From NCBI GenBank assembly GCA_018064385.1, contig JAGHVI010000089.1, forward strand, positions 1-27,479: a stretch of 27,479 nt of DNA. The letters run 5' to 3'. The stretch's first letter is position 1. Each line of letters begins with the position of its first letter. This document shows positions 13,716 through 22,805 of this stretch, in pieces. A program made the position numbers and the translations under genes. The notes under the pieces are model-generated. The model was not told where the DNA came from. It saw only the letters and a list, made by a program, of their open reading frames with translations, and made no database searches. Source of the DNA: Candidatus Minthenecus merdequi (GTDB taxonomy: Bacteria; Bacteroidota; Bacteroidia; Bacteroidales; Paludibacteraceae).

Positions 13716-14909
13716 ATGACGAAAAACGAAATCATATCATCAATGTCGGAGCGTACGGGGGTCAGTCGTGCGGATATTCGTCTCTTTCTTGAACGATTCA
13801 ATGAAGCATTGTTTCAGGGACTAAACGAAGACCAATTGGTTAAAATCAAAGGTCTTGGAACTTTTAAATTGGTCAGCGTCAAGACAAGAAAAAGCATAAA
13901 CATCAACGGAGGAGAGACGATAGATATACCTGCACACAACAAAATATCATTTACAGCTGACAAGTTATTTGCGGAAATGGTAAATGATCCGTTGGCACAT
14001 CTGCAGGTCGTAGAGTTGTCTGATACCCCTTCAGAAGAAGATGACCCTGCCGAGGAAGGTGGTGATGAATATGTGGCATCTTCGAGAATGAAGAAACTGA
14101 GTGAAGAAGCAGAGGTGCTAAAGAGTCTTATTGCTGACATCAATGGCTTACCCTCTGTTTTACAGATTGAAGAGTCTGAAGGGGAAAAGATTGGAGAGTC
14201 TGTAGAGGAAAAGATTGAAGAACCTGAAGAGGAAAAGATTGAAGAACCTAAAATATCTATTTATACACCAATTACAAATAACAGTGATAACTATCTTGAA
14301 GATGAGATAAAGAAGAAAGAAATGACCTATGGAGGAAAGGTGGGTAGAATATTTTTGTCATCTATAGTGCTTCTTGGGATAATTCTCGGAATAATTTATT
14401 GGAAGCGTTATGTGAAAGATGTCAAACAGGAGAAGACAACACAAGCCGAAACTCACGAAATAATCAATCTATCAAAGGATAAAGAATCTGTTGTCTCTTA
14501 CGAGAAAGATACATCGAAGGATAGCATCAAGCAGGAAACAGAACTATCAATGGCTACGATTAATGAAAGTGAGGTGCAAAGTGCTAAAACAATTGAAAGA
14601 GAGACGGACTCAAATGGAAAACTGAATATTGAGCAGATGCGCAAAATAAACGTTGATTACAGTGTGATTCAAGGGACAGAAACAGTACGTGATGGCAGCA
14701 GATTGACAATGATAGCGTTGCGCGCTTATGGAAGTAAGGATTTTTGGATTTACGTTTTTTTAGCAAATCGTGATCAATTGGGAAATCCTGCTCAGATTAA
14801 TACAGGAATGATTATTAAAATTCCAAAAATAGATAAGAGGTTGATAGATACTTCAAACCCTGATTGTCTGCAATATGCGAAGGAGTTGGAGAAAAGGTAT
14901 GTTAAATAG
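13716..14909 (+). CDS. HU-domain / single transmembrane helix / LysM protein
   Basis: Composite 397-aa protein. Residues 1-95 are an HU/IHF-like domain (NEIISSMSERTGVSRADIRLFL, KIKGLGTFKLVSVKTRKS, then IPAHNKISFTADK). An acidic linker (about 100-200) contains an 8-residue repeat of the EEKIEEPE type. One hydrophobic helix spans about 211-229, flanked by Lys/Arg. A charged linker leads to a LysM-like domain (about 314-370: YSVIQGTETVRDGSRLTMIA, INTGMIIKIP). There is no N-terminal signal peptide, so HU should be cytoplasmic and LysM periplasmic: a possible tether between nucleoid and peptidoglycan. The layout is seen; the tether role is inference. Related Bacteroidetes HU-like/SPOR fusions are known. 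It is the last gene of the ftsY-rimO run. Confidence 0.82.
   Translation: MTKNEIISSMSERTGVSRADIRLFLERFNEALFQGLNEDQLVKIKGLGTFKLVSVKTRKSININGGETIDIPAHNKISFTADKLFAEMVNDPLAHLQVVELSDTPSEEDDPAEEGGDEYVASSRMKKLSEEAEVLKSLIADINGLPSVLQIEESEGEKIGESVEEKIEEPEEEKIEEPKISIYTPITNNSDNYLEDEIKKKEMTYGGKVGRIFLSSIVLLGIILGIIYWKRYVKDVKQEKTTQAETHEIINLSKDKESVVSYEKDTSKDSIKQETELSMATINESEVQSAKTIERETDSNGKLNIEQMRKINVDYSVIQGTETVRDGSRLTMIALRAYGSKDFWIYVFLANRDQLGNPAQINTGMIIKIPKIDKRLIDTSNPDCLQYAKELEKRYVK
14165..14252 (+). repeat. 24-bp coding tandem repeat in the HU-LysM gene
   Basis: Three full units start at 14165, 14189 and 14213, with a partial unit at 14237. Each begins gattg and the full units end ggaaaa. They encode eight-residue acidic repeats in the cytoplasmic linker. 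Units 2 and 3 are the most alike, suggesting recent slippage and length variation between strains. Confidence 0.85.
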
Positions 14910-14964
14910 ATTCAAAAGCAACATTATTTAACACGAAAATGAAACAATGTATTGTAGAAATTAC

Positions 14965-14972
14965 TAATTTTG
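14965..14972 (+). promoter_or_regulatory. Promoter -7 box of the moxR/bat operon
   Basis: TAATTTTG followed by caccc matches TAnnTTTG. It lies 32 nt before the moxR ATG, in the 95-nt gap after the HU-LysM gene. No convincing -33 TTTG is visible at the expected distance. Confidence 0.65.
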
Positions 14973-15004
14973 CACCCGAAAAAATATAAAATATACATAA
15001 AAAT

Positions 15005-15997
15005 ATGGAGACTGTAGATATTCGAGAGCTTAACGAGCGAATCGAGCGTCAGAGCGCTTTTGTTGACACTCTGATTATGGGAATGAATCAGACCATTATT
15101 GGTCAGAAACATCTGATAGAGACCCTTCTGATAGGACTTCTTTCTGATGGTCATATTTTGTTGGAAGGTGTACCAGGTTTGGCAAAGACTTTGGCTATAA
15201 AGACATTGTCCCAGTTGATAGATGCAAAGTATAACAGAATTCAGTTCACTCCTGACCTCTTGCCTGCCGATGTCATTGGTACAATGATTTACAGCCAAAA
15301 GAATGAGAGTTTTGACATAAAGCAAGGTCCTGTGTTTGCTAATTTTGTACTTGCCGATGAGATAAATCGTGCTCCTGCCAAAGTGCAGAGTGCATTGCTT
15401 GAGGCTATGCAGGAACATCAAGTGACAATTGGTGAGAAGACATTCGCACTTCCTAACCCTTTCCTTGTTATGGCAACTCAAAACCCTATTGAACAAGAGG
15501 GAACTTATCCACTGCCAGAAGCTCAGGTCGATCGTTTTATGCTCAAAGTAGTTATTGGCTATCCTAAAAAAGAAGAGGAGCGTCAAGTCGTTGCAGCTCA
15601 CCTTGCAGGTGGGTTCAGTGAGGTCAAACCTGTTGTTAGAGTTGAAGATATCATTAACGCTCGCAATGTCGTTCGTGAGGTTTATATGGACGAGAAAATC
15701 CAGAAATATATCGTTGACCTCATTTTTGCTACACGTTTCCCTGAGGAATATGGATTGAAAGAACTCAAGGGTATGATTGATTTCGGCGGTTCACCACGTG
15801 CTTCAATTAACCTTGCTCTTGCTTCGCGTACTTACGCCTTTATAAAACGCAGAGGATACGTTATACCTGAAGATGTCAGAGCTGTGGCTTACGATGTACT
15901 CCGTCATCGTATAGGTCTGTCGTACGAGGCTGAGGCAAACAACCTTACCTCTGATAAAATTATTAATGAAATTCTCAATGCTGTTGAAGTGCCATAA
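15005..15997 (+). CDS. MoxR-type AAA+ ATPase of the bat operon
   Basis: MoxR ATPases act as chaperones that mature or insert metal-loaded protein complexes, usually with VWA-domain partners. The 330-aa product shows Walker A GVPGLAKT, the PADVIGTM segment, Walker B LADEINRAPAKVQSALLEAM, sensor 1 VMATQNPIEQEGTYPLPEAQ and the sensor-2 region GGSPRASINLA. It is the first gene after a TAATTTTG promoter and overlaps the DUF58 gene by 1 nt. Presence with batA-E points to a role in envelope stress or aerotolerance, as proposed for Bacteroides fragilis. Confidence 0.93.
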   Translation: METVDIRELNERIERQSAFVDTLIMGMNQTIIGQKHLIETLLIGLLSDGHILLEGVPGLAKTLAIKTLSQLIDAKYNRIQFTPDLLPADVIGTMIYSQKNESFDIKQGPVFANFVLADEINRAPAKVQSALLEAMQEHQVTIGEKTFALPNPFLVMATQNPIEQEGTYPLPEAQVDRFMLKVVIGYPKKEEERQVVAAHLAGGFSEVKPVVRVEDIINARNVVREVYMDEKIQKYIVDLIFATRFPEEYGLKELKGMIDFGGSPRASINLALASRTYAFIKRRGYVIPEDVRAVAYDVLRHRIGLSYEAEANNLTSDKIINEILNAVEVP

Positions 15998-16866
15998 TGG
16001 AAACCAGTGAACTATTAAAGAAAGTTCGCCAGATTGAGATAAAGACCAGAGGGCTATCTAACAATCTGTTTGCAGGAGAATACCATACGGCATTCAAGGG
16101 AAGGGGTATGACCTTTTCTGAAGTTCGAGAATATCAGTACGGCGATGAAATAAGGGCTATTGACTGGAATGTAACAGCCCGAATGAACCGTCCATACGTT
16201 AAGGTTTTTGAGGAAGAACGTGAGTTGACTGTTATGTTGCTTGTTGATGTCTCCGCAAGTCGTATATTTGGTTCAGTATCGCAGACTAAGCGAGATATGA
16301 TGGCAGAAATTGCTGCAACCATTGCATTCTCTGCTATTCAGAATAATGACAAAATTGGAGTTATCTTCTTCAGCAATCGCATTGAGAAGTTTGTTCCACC
16401 AAAGAAGGGAAGAAAACATATATTGTATATAATCAGAGAGTTGTTGGATTTTGAACCCGAAAGCAAACTGACTGATATCTCGCAGGCTGTTCAATTCTTT
16501 AATAATGCCATCAAACGTCGTTGTACTGCCTTTGTAATCAGTGATTTCTTGGACTATGGAAATGTCAGCGATGCCTTCAAAATAGCCAACCGCAGACACG
16601 ATATGGTGGCAGTCCAAGTTTATGACCCGAGAGATGTGAAACTCCCTGACGTAGGGCTCATCACTCTTCGTGATGCTGAAACCGACAAACTGATGGTGGT
16701 TGATACTTCCAGTTTCTCTGTTCGCGAACTTTTCAATCATGAATGGCTCGAAAAACAAAGCATACTGCAGAATTCTATGAAAAAAGCAGGTGTTGATATG
16801 GTTAGCATCTATACTGACGAAGACTATGTCAAAGCTCTTATGCAACTTTTCAATATGAGAAAATGA
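15997..16866 (+). CDS. DUF58 domain protein (MoxR partner)
   Basis: The 289-aa product has the DUF58 signature RGMTFSEVREYQYGDEIRAI followed by DWNVTARMNRPYVKVFEEER. After it comes a VWA-like fold starting LTVMLLVDVSAS, with a DxSxS-type metal site. No signal peptide or clear membrane helix is visible, so it should be cytoplasmic and may bridge MoxR to the membrane VWA proteins. It overlaps both neighbours (1 nt with moxR, 4 nt with the next gene). The biochemical role of the family is not settled. Confidence 0.9.
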   Translation: METSELLKKVRQIEIKTRGLSNNLFAGEYHTAFKGRGMTFSEVREYQYGDEIRAIDWNVTARMNRPYVKVFEEERELTVMLLVDVSASRIFGSVSQTKRDMMAEIAATIAFSAIQNNDKIGVIFFSNRIEKFVPPKKGRKHILYIIRELLDFEPESKLTDISQAVQFFNNAIKRRCTAFVISDFLDYGNVSDAFKIANRRHDMVAVQVYDPRDVKLPDVGLITLRDAETDKLMVVDTSSFSVRELFNHEWLEKQSILQNSMKKAGVDMVSIYTDEDYVKALMQLFNMRK

Positions 16867-17801
16867 AACGATTAGCGATAATATTAGCAATTCTGTTCCC
16901 TCTGACATTCACAGCCAAAGCTCAGACTGTTCAAGTGACTGCTGCTTTTGACTCTTTAGTTATGTTCATTGGAGACCAAACATGTCTTCGCATCGAAGCT
17001 GCTTTTACTGGCAATCGTCAGTTGAGTTTTCCTGTGTTTAAGGATTCTGTACCAACAGGACTTGAACTGGTTGAGACTATTGGCTTTGATACTACCAAAC
17101 AGGATGATGGAACAGTTAGAATAGCAGCCAAATATATCTTCACTGGTTGGGATTCTGCTCTTGTCTATATTGATGGGTTACCTGTAATCGATGGCAATGA
17201 TACTTTTCTCAGTAATGCTGTCTCTCTTAAAATTGTTGATGTACCAGTAGATACGGCAAATGCCATCTGCGATATCAAACCGATTTATAAACCCCCATTT
17301 GATTGGAAACTCTTTTTGAGTATTGTCATTATCGTCATTTTTGTCGCAGTAATTGCCGGTCTCAGTATTTTCTTTTATCGCAAATACTACGTTAAACGCA
17401 AAATAAAAGAGAATAATGTCATCAAAATCATTGATAATCGTCCTGCAGATGTAGTTGCTCTTGAACAACTCGAACAGTTGCGTCAAGAAAAACTTTGGCA
17501 GGAAGGTCGTAATAAGGAATATTACACTGTGTTGACTGACATTATCAAAACATACGTTAGTCGGCGATATGCTGTCAATGCGGTTGAGTCAACAACCAAC
17601 GACCTCTTACGCGAACTGAGAATGAACACAAAAATATCTATTGACAAAGAGCCACTTGATTTATTGAGAGAGACCCTTATGTTGGCAGATCTTGTCAAAT
17701 TCGCCAAATGGAATCCTCTGCCTGCGGAGAATGAAAAAGCATTCGAGGATGGCAAGATTTTTGTCCAGAACACCCGTAAAATCGAGGAGGACTCAAAATG
17801 A
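16863..17801 (+). CDS. Bat-operon membrane protein, DUF4381-like
   Basis: The 312-aa product has a signal peptide (MKRLAIILAILFPLTFTAKA), a periplasmic beta-rich part (about 22-145), one membrane helix (about 150-172: FLSIVIIVIFVAVIAGLSIF), and a cytoplasmic helical tail. The tail motif LWQEGRNKEYYTVLTDIIKT resembles the tail of BatD (EWRSGHKETFYDEVLKALWG). That resemblance and the position between the DUF58 gene and batA fit the DUF4381-like protein common in bat operons. ATGA overlaps on both sides imply coupled translation. Function is unknown; a membrane adaptor for MoxR or DUF58 is a guess. Confidence 0.7.
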   Translation: MKRLAIILAILFPLTFTAKAQTVQVTAAFDSLVMFIGDQTCLRIEAAFTGNRQLSFPVFKDSVPTGLELVETIGFDTTKQDDGTVRIAAKYIFTGWDSALVYIDGLPVIDGNDTFLSNAVSLKIVDVPVDTANAICDIKPIYKPPFDWKLFLSIVIIVIFVAVIAGLSIFFYRKYYVKRKIKENNVIKIIDNRPADVVALEQLEQLRQEKLWQEGRNKEYYTVLTDIIKTYVSRRYAVNAVESTTNDLLRELRMNTKISIDKEPLDLLRETLMLADLVKFAKWNPLPAENEKAFEDGKIFVQNTRKIEEDSK

Positions 17802-18781
17802 AATTCCATGAACCTCAATACCTTTGGTTTCTGTTGATTCTCATACCTCTCATCATTTGGTATGTTTATCGTTATCGTGTCAACCGAACCTTCATTCAGG
17901 TTTCTTCGCTTCGTTTGCTTGACAAAATGTCAAAAAGTTACAAACAGTATCTTATTCATTCTCTGTTTGTTCTCAGATGTCTAGCTATATTTTTTATTAT
18001 TCTGGCTTTGGCTCGACCTCAGACTATGAATAGTTTCCGCAGAGAGACTACAGAAGGCATTGATATTATGCTTGCTCTTGATATTTCTGGTACTATGCTA
18101 GCCGAGGATCTCAAGCCAAATAGACTCGAAGCTGCAAAGGATGTAGCAATCCAGTTCGCAATGGATCGTCCGAATGATAATATTGGACTTGTGGTGTTTG
18201 CAGGCGAAAGTTTCACGCAATGTCCACTCACCATTGACCATGTCGCTCTTGTCAATCTCTTCAAAAGCGTAGAGTATGGTATGATTGAAGACGGCACAGC
18301 AATTGGTCTTGGGTTAGCCAATGCTATCAATCGAATTAAGGAGAGCAAAGCAAAATCTAAAGTCATCATTCTTCTTACAGATGGCTCAAATAATAGAGGT
18401 GATATTGCACCTATTACTGCTGCAGAAATAGCAAAAACATACGGCATTCGTGTCTATACAATTGGGGCTGGTAGCAAGGATGTCGCTCCTTATCCATTTC
18501 AAACACCTCTCGGCATTCGTTATCAAAACATTCCTGTTGAAATTGACGAAGAAGTCCTTAGTGACATTGCTACAATGACTGGTGGAGCCTATTTCCGTGC
18601 TACAAACTCTAAAAAACTCAGCGCTATCTATGACGAAATTGACAAGATGGAAAAGACCAAATTGCAAGTCACTGAATATAGTAGCAAAAGCGAAGATTTC
18701 TTGCCATTCCTTCTCGGTGCATTCCTTTGTCTTTTTGTCGAAGTTTTATTAAGACATACACTTTTGAAAAGATTACCATGA
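17798..18781 (+). CDS. batA: BatA, VWA-domain inner-membrane protein
   Basis: The 327-aa product has two N-terminal membrane helices (YLWFLLILIPLIIWYVYRY; SLFVLRCLAIFFIILALA), a VWA domain and a C-terminal helix (LPFLLGAFLCLFVEVLL). The metal site begins LALDISGTMLAEDLKPNRLE. Its fifth position is Thr where BatA-type sites usually read DxSGS, a conservative change. The remaining MIDAS elements are GTAIGLGLA and LLTDGSNNRG. Upstream overlap is 4 nt, and the stop overlaps the start of the small exported gene (ATGA at 18778). In B. fragilis the Bat proteins are linked to aerotolerance; the mechanism is not established. Confidence 0.92.
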   Translation: MKFHEPQYLWFLLILIPLIIWYVYRYRVNRTFIQVSSLRLLDKMSKSYKQYLIHSLFVLRCLAIFFIILALARPQTMNSFRRETTEGIDIMLALDISGTMLAEDLKPNRLEAAKDVAIQFAMDRPNDNIGLVVFAGESFTQCPLTIDHVALVNLFKSVEYGMIEDGTAIGLGLANAINRIKESKAKSKVIILLTDGSNNRGDIAPITAAEIAKTYGIRVYTIGAGSKDVAPYPFQTPLGIRYQNIPVEIDEEVLSDIATMTGGAYFRATNSKKLSAIYDEIDKMEKTKLQVTEYSSKSEDFLPFLLGAFLCLFVEVLLRHTLLKRLP

Positions 18782-19191
18782 TGAAAAAGATATTGCTTTT
18801 GTTCTTTGCCCTCCTTTGTGTCTCGGCAGTTTCAGCTCAGACAGTTTCAAACACACTGATTGTTGAGAGCAAAAATGGAGAAAAATTTTACCTTAAGGTT
18901 GATGGCTTTCGCCGAAATAGCGTGCCTTCTGGCAGGGTTGAAGTAAAAGGCATTTATGCGTCCAAGGCTCGCATTTCAGTCATTTTTGAGGATTCCCTTT
19001 ATGTCCCAATTCGCAATTACGAGGTCATTCTTGTACCCGAAAAAAAACGCAATGAGGTGAGGCCTATGAGTGGTTTTGTGTCAACATACCTAATAGTTGC
19101 AGGAAAAAATAAATCAAAAGCAAAAAAAGTGAGAAGTGTCTCAGTCAATGCTATTCCAGTTTATAAACCTGTGCCTGTCCCTTATAATTGA
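18778..19191 (+). CDS. Small exported protein resembling the DUF4476 N-terminal domain, within the bat operon
   Basis: The 137-aa product begins with a signal peptide (MKKILLLFFALLCVSAVSAQ). The mature part (TLIVESKNGEKFYLKVDGFR, PSGRVEVKGIYASKARISVI) looks like the compact beta domain at the N terminus of DUF4476 proteins (pattern: F-L-x-L-N-G-x-R-Q-N...V-x-V-x-G-L...A-x-I-I-F). The longer helical DUF4476 part is absent, and a basic KNKSKAKKVRSV tail follows. The start overlaps the batA stop (ATGA); ATG 18781 is equally usable. It sits where batB normally follows batA and is the odd member of the operon. Family assignment is by eye and tentative. Confidence 0.7.
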   Translation: MMKKILLLFFALLCVSAVSAQTVSNTLIVESKNGEKFYLKVDGFRRNSVPSGRVEVKGIYASKARISVIFEDSLYVPIRNYEVILVPEKKRNEVRPMSGFVSTYLIVAGKNKSKAKKVRSVSVNAIPVYKPVPVPYN

Positions 19192-19238
19192 AGATAGGGT
19201 TTCAATGTTTGGTAAATCATAATTTTTCTTAGGCTTTT

Positions 19239-20263
19239 ATGTTTCGTTTCGCTAATCCAAATATGCTATATTTGCTGTTGATTGTATTGCTGATGATATG
19301 TATTTACATTGTCAAATGTTACTTTCAACGCAAAAAATTGCGGCTTTTCGGCAATCCCGATTTGCTCATCCATTTAATGCCTGATTATTCGTTCGTCAGA
19401 CCTCATGTAAAATTCGGATTGACAATACTTGCCTTAATATTCCTTGTGTTTGCATTGGCGCAACCTCAGTTTGGTACGCGCAAGCAAACCGAAAACCGCC
19501 AAGGCGTAGAAGCCATTTTTGTCCTTGATGTATCTAATTCAATGCGTGCTACCGACGTTTCTCCATCTCGTCTTGAAAATGCCAAAATGATGCTTTCCAA
19601 ATTGATTGACGAGATGACTGATGACAAGATTGGGCTTATCATCTTTGCAGGCGATGCATACGTACAGATGCCTCTCTCCGCTGATAATGTCTCTGCAAAA
19701 ATGTTCCTTAAAACCATAAATCCTGGCTCAGTTCCCGTGCCTGGAACGGCAATCGGGGCTGCCATTGATATGGCTGTTCGTTCTTTTGGCAATATCGAAA
19801 AACAAGACATTGGTAGAAGTATCATTCTTATTACAGATGGCGAAAACCACGAGGACGATGCTGTAGAGGCGGCTCGCAAAGCCAGTGAATATGGTATAAA
19901 TGTTAACGTTGTTGGAGTTGGTTCTGTCGCTGGTTCTCCTATCCCTGTTCCTCATTCGACAGATTTTTGGCGCGATGAAAATGGACAGGTCGTGGTCTCT
20001 GCCCTCAATGAACAGATGTGCAAACAGGTCGCAGTTGCAGGTGATGGCATCTTTGTTAGAGCAACCAACAGCAATAGTGCACTGCGTGCATTGACCTCCG
20101 AGATTGACAAAATGCAAAAAGGTGAGATTGATACTTTTTCTTATTCCGATTACGATGACAAATTTTATATCCTTGCTTGGATTGTATTGACTTTGCTTAT
20201 CGTTGAATTGCTCATTTTAGAACGCCAAAACAGATGGCTTAAAAAATTCAAATGGTTTGAAAG

Positions 20264-20267
<4 letters not shown>
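19239..20267 (+). CDS. batB: BatB, VWA-domain inner-membrane protein
   Basis: The 342-aa product mirrors BatA: N-terminal helices (MLYLLLIVLLMICIYIV; FGLTILALIFLVFALA), a VWA domain and a C-terminal helix (FYILAWIVLTLLIVELLIL). The metal site FVLDVSNSMRATDVSPSRLE is a full DxSxS, followed by GTAIGAAIDMA and LITDGENHEDDA. It starts 47 nt after the small exported gene, the widest internal gap of the operon, and overlaps batC by 4 nt. BatA and BatB probably sit side by side in the membrane. Confidence 0.92.
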
Positions 20268-20941
<674 letters not shown>

Positions 20942-20963
20942 TCTAAGATATCATTATTTCAAA

Positions 20964-22805
20964 ATGCAAAACATCAAAATATTTCTGACACTTCTTATCG
21001 TATGGCTTTTGACCATACCTGCAATGGCTGATGGTGTGACTTTTACTGCTTCGGCACCAAACACAGTCGCTGTCGGACAGACTTTTCAATTGGTCTATAC
21101 CGTCAACGAACATGGTAAGGATTTTCGTCTCCCTTCGGTCAATGGCTTTGACATTCTTGCTGGACCTTATACCTCCACATCGCAAAGCACGTCTATATAC
21201 AATGGACAAGTGACAACCAGCAAGGAAATACGTTACACCTATACCCTTCAGGCTCTAAAAGAAGGCTCTTTTACAATCACCTCCGCCTCTATTGTTGTTA
21301 ATGGACAAAAGTATAGTTCCAATGCCGTTAATATCAAAGTACTTCCCGAGGATAAGGCAGCACAGCAATCTTCCTCTCGAACTACAGGCGGACAGTCAAC
21401 CTCCACAACCTCGAATGCCGGTTCTCCTGACCGTCTTTTTGTGAAAGCACATTTCTCGCGCACAAAAGTGATGGAACAAGAGGCTATACTTGTTACTTAC
21501 AAACTCTACGCAAAGGACGATGTAATCGAACTGCAAAATGTCAAGTTGCCTGACTTCAAGGATTTTCTTGTCCAGGAAATTGAGTTGCAACAGAATCGTA
21601 GTATGAAACGAGAAAGTTACAACGGACAGAATTTCGCTACCTATGAGATTTATAAGGCTATTCTCTTTCCTCAACACTCTGGTTCCATTACTGTTGACAA
21701 TTTTGCCTGCTCTGTCGGAATACGAGTGAGAGTGCAACGTCAGTCGCGAGGTTTTTTTGATAGTTTTTTCGACACGTTCCAAGATGTAGAGAAGACTGTA
21801 ACGACAGGGAAAACTATAATAAATGTTTCGCCTCTGCCTCAGCCTAAACCAGCGAACTTTTCTGGTCTTGTTGGCTCATTGCAAATGGACACCAAAGTCT
21901 CAGCCACTGAACTTGAATCCAACAAACCTGTCACGATTACCGTCACAATATCAGGTTCGGGAAATATGAAGATGCTCAAAACTCCCGAACTTCAATTTCC
22001 AAAAGATTTTGAGGCTTATGAACCTAAAGTGACTAACAATTTCACTAACACTACTTCTGGACAGCAAGGTAAGAAGATTATTGAGTATCTTGTCATTCCT
22101 CGACACAAAGGAGAATTTACTGTTCCTGCTACTGCTATCTCTTATTTCGATATCAATACACATACCTATAAAACTCTTTCAACAAACGAAATATCGTTCA
22201 ATGTTACAAAGGGAACTGACGCTCCAGCCGAAAACTCTGCTGATATGCAGAATGTTCAGGATCAAGAACGTGTCGAAATGTTAGCTAAAGATATTCGTTA
22301 TCTTGACAACAATCCACTCTCACTCCGTCAAAGCAGCGATTACGTAATTTCTTCACTCTTGTATTGGTTATGCTATCTTGTCATCATTGTACTCACAGTC
22401 GTACTGCTCTTCTTTTTCCGCAAAAAGATAAAAGATAATGCAAATATTGCATTACAGAAGAACCGTGGAGCCAACAAAGTGGCTCGAAAACGACTAAAGA
22501 TTGCAGATCGTGAATGGCGTTCTGGTCATAAGGAGACATTCTACGACGAGGTGCTCAAGGCTCTTTGGGGTTACACATCAGACAAACTTTCGATTGCACT
22601 ATCTGACCTCAACAAGGATACTATCACCGAGGCTCTTGCTGCCAATGGAGTTGATGCCAACACTATTGAACAATTTAACGACCTTCTCAATGAATGTGAG
22701 TTCCAACGCTATGCGCCTTCCGACGATGCCAATAGTGCAATGGAACATACCTATTCTTTGGCTGTTAATCTCATTTCAAAATTTGAAGATACTGTAAAAA
22801 GATGA
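20964..22805 (+). CDS. batD: BatD, exported membrane-anchored protein
   Basis: The 613-aa product has a signal peptide (MQNIKIFLTLLIVWLLTIPAMA) and a large periplasmic beta-sandwich region (begins VTFTASAPNTVAVGQTFQLV; later KPVTITVTISGSGNMKMLKT). One membrane helix lies near 460-485 (LLYWLCYLVIIVLTVVLLFF), followed by a cytoplasmic helical tail (EWRSGHKETFYDEVLKALWG). These are the features of BatD (oxygen tolerance) proteins. ATG 20964 starts cleanly at the signal peptide; an in-frame ATG at 20880 lies inside batC and is not used. It overlaps batE by 4 nt. Confidence 0.9.
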   Translation: MQNIKIFLTLLIVWLLTIPAMADGVTFTASAPNTVAVGQTFQLVYTVNEHGKDFRLPSVNGFDILAGPYTSTSQSTSIYNGQVTTSKEIRYTYTLQALKEGSFTITSASIVVNGQKYSSNAVNIKVLPEDKAAQQSSSRTTGGQSTSTTSNAGSPDRLFVKAHFSRTKVMEQEAILVTYKLYAKDDVIELQNVKLPDFKDFLVQEIELQQNRSMKRESYNGQNFATYEIYKAILFPQHSGSITVDNFACSVGIRVRVQRQSRGFFDSFFDTFQDVEKTVTTGKTIINVSPLPQPKPANFSGLVGSLQMDTKVSATELESNKPVTITVTISGSGNMKMLKTPELQFPKDFEAYEPKVTNNFTNTTSGQQGKKIIEYLVIPRHKGEFTVPATAISYFDINTHTYKTLSTNEISFNVTKGTDAPAENSADMQNVQDQERVEMLAKDIRYLDNNPLSLRQSSDYVISSLLYWLCYLVIIVLTVVLLFFFRKKIKDNANIALQKNRGANKVARKRLKIADREWRSGHKETFYDEVLKALWGYTSDKLSIALSDLNKDTITEALAANGVDANTIEQFNDLLNECEFQRYAPSDDANSAMEHTYSLAVNLISKFEDTVKR

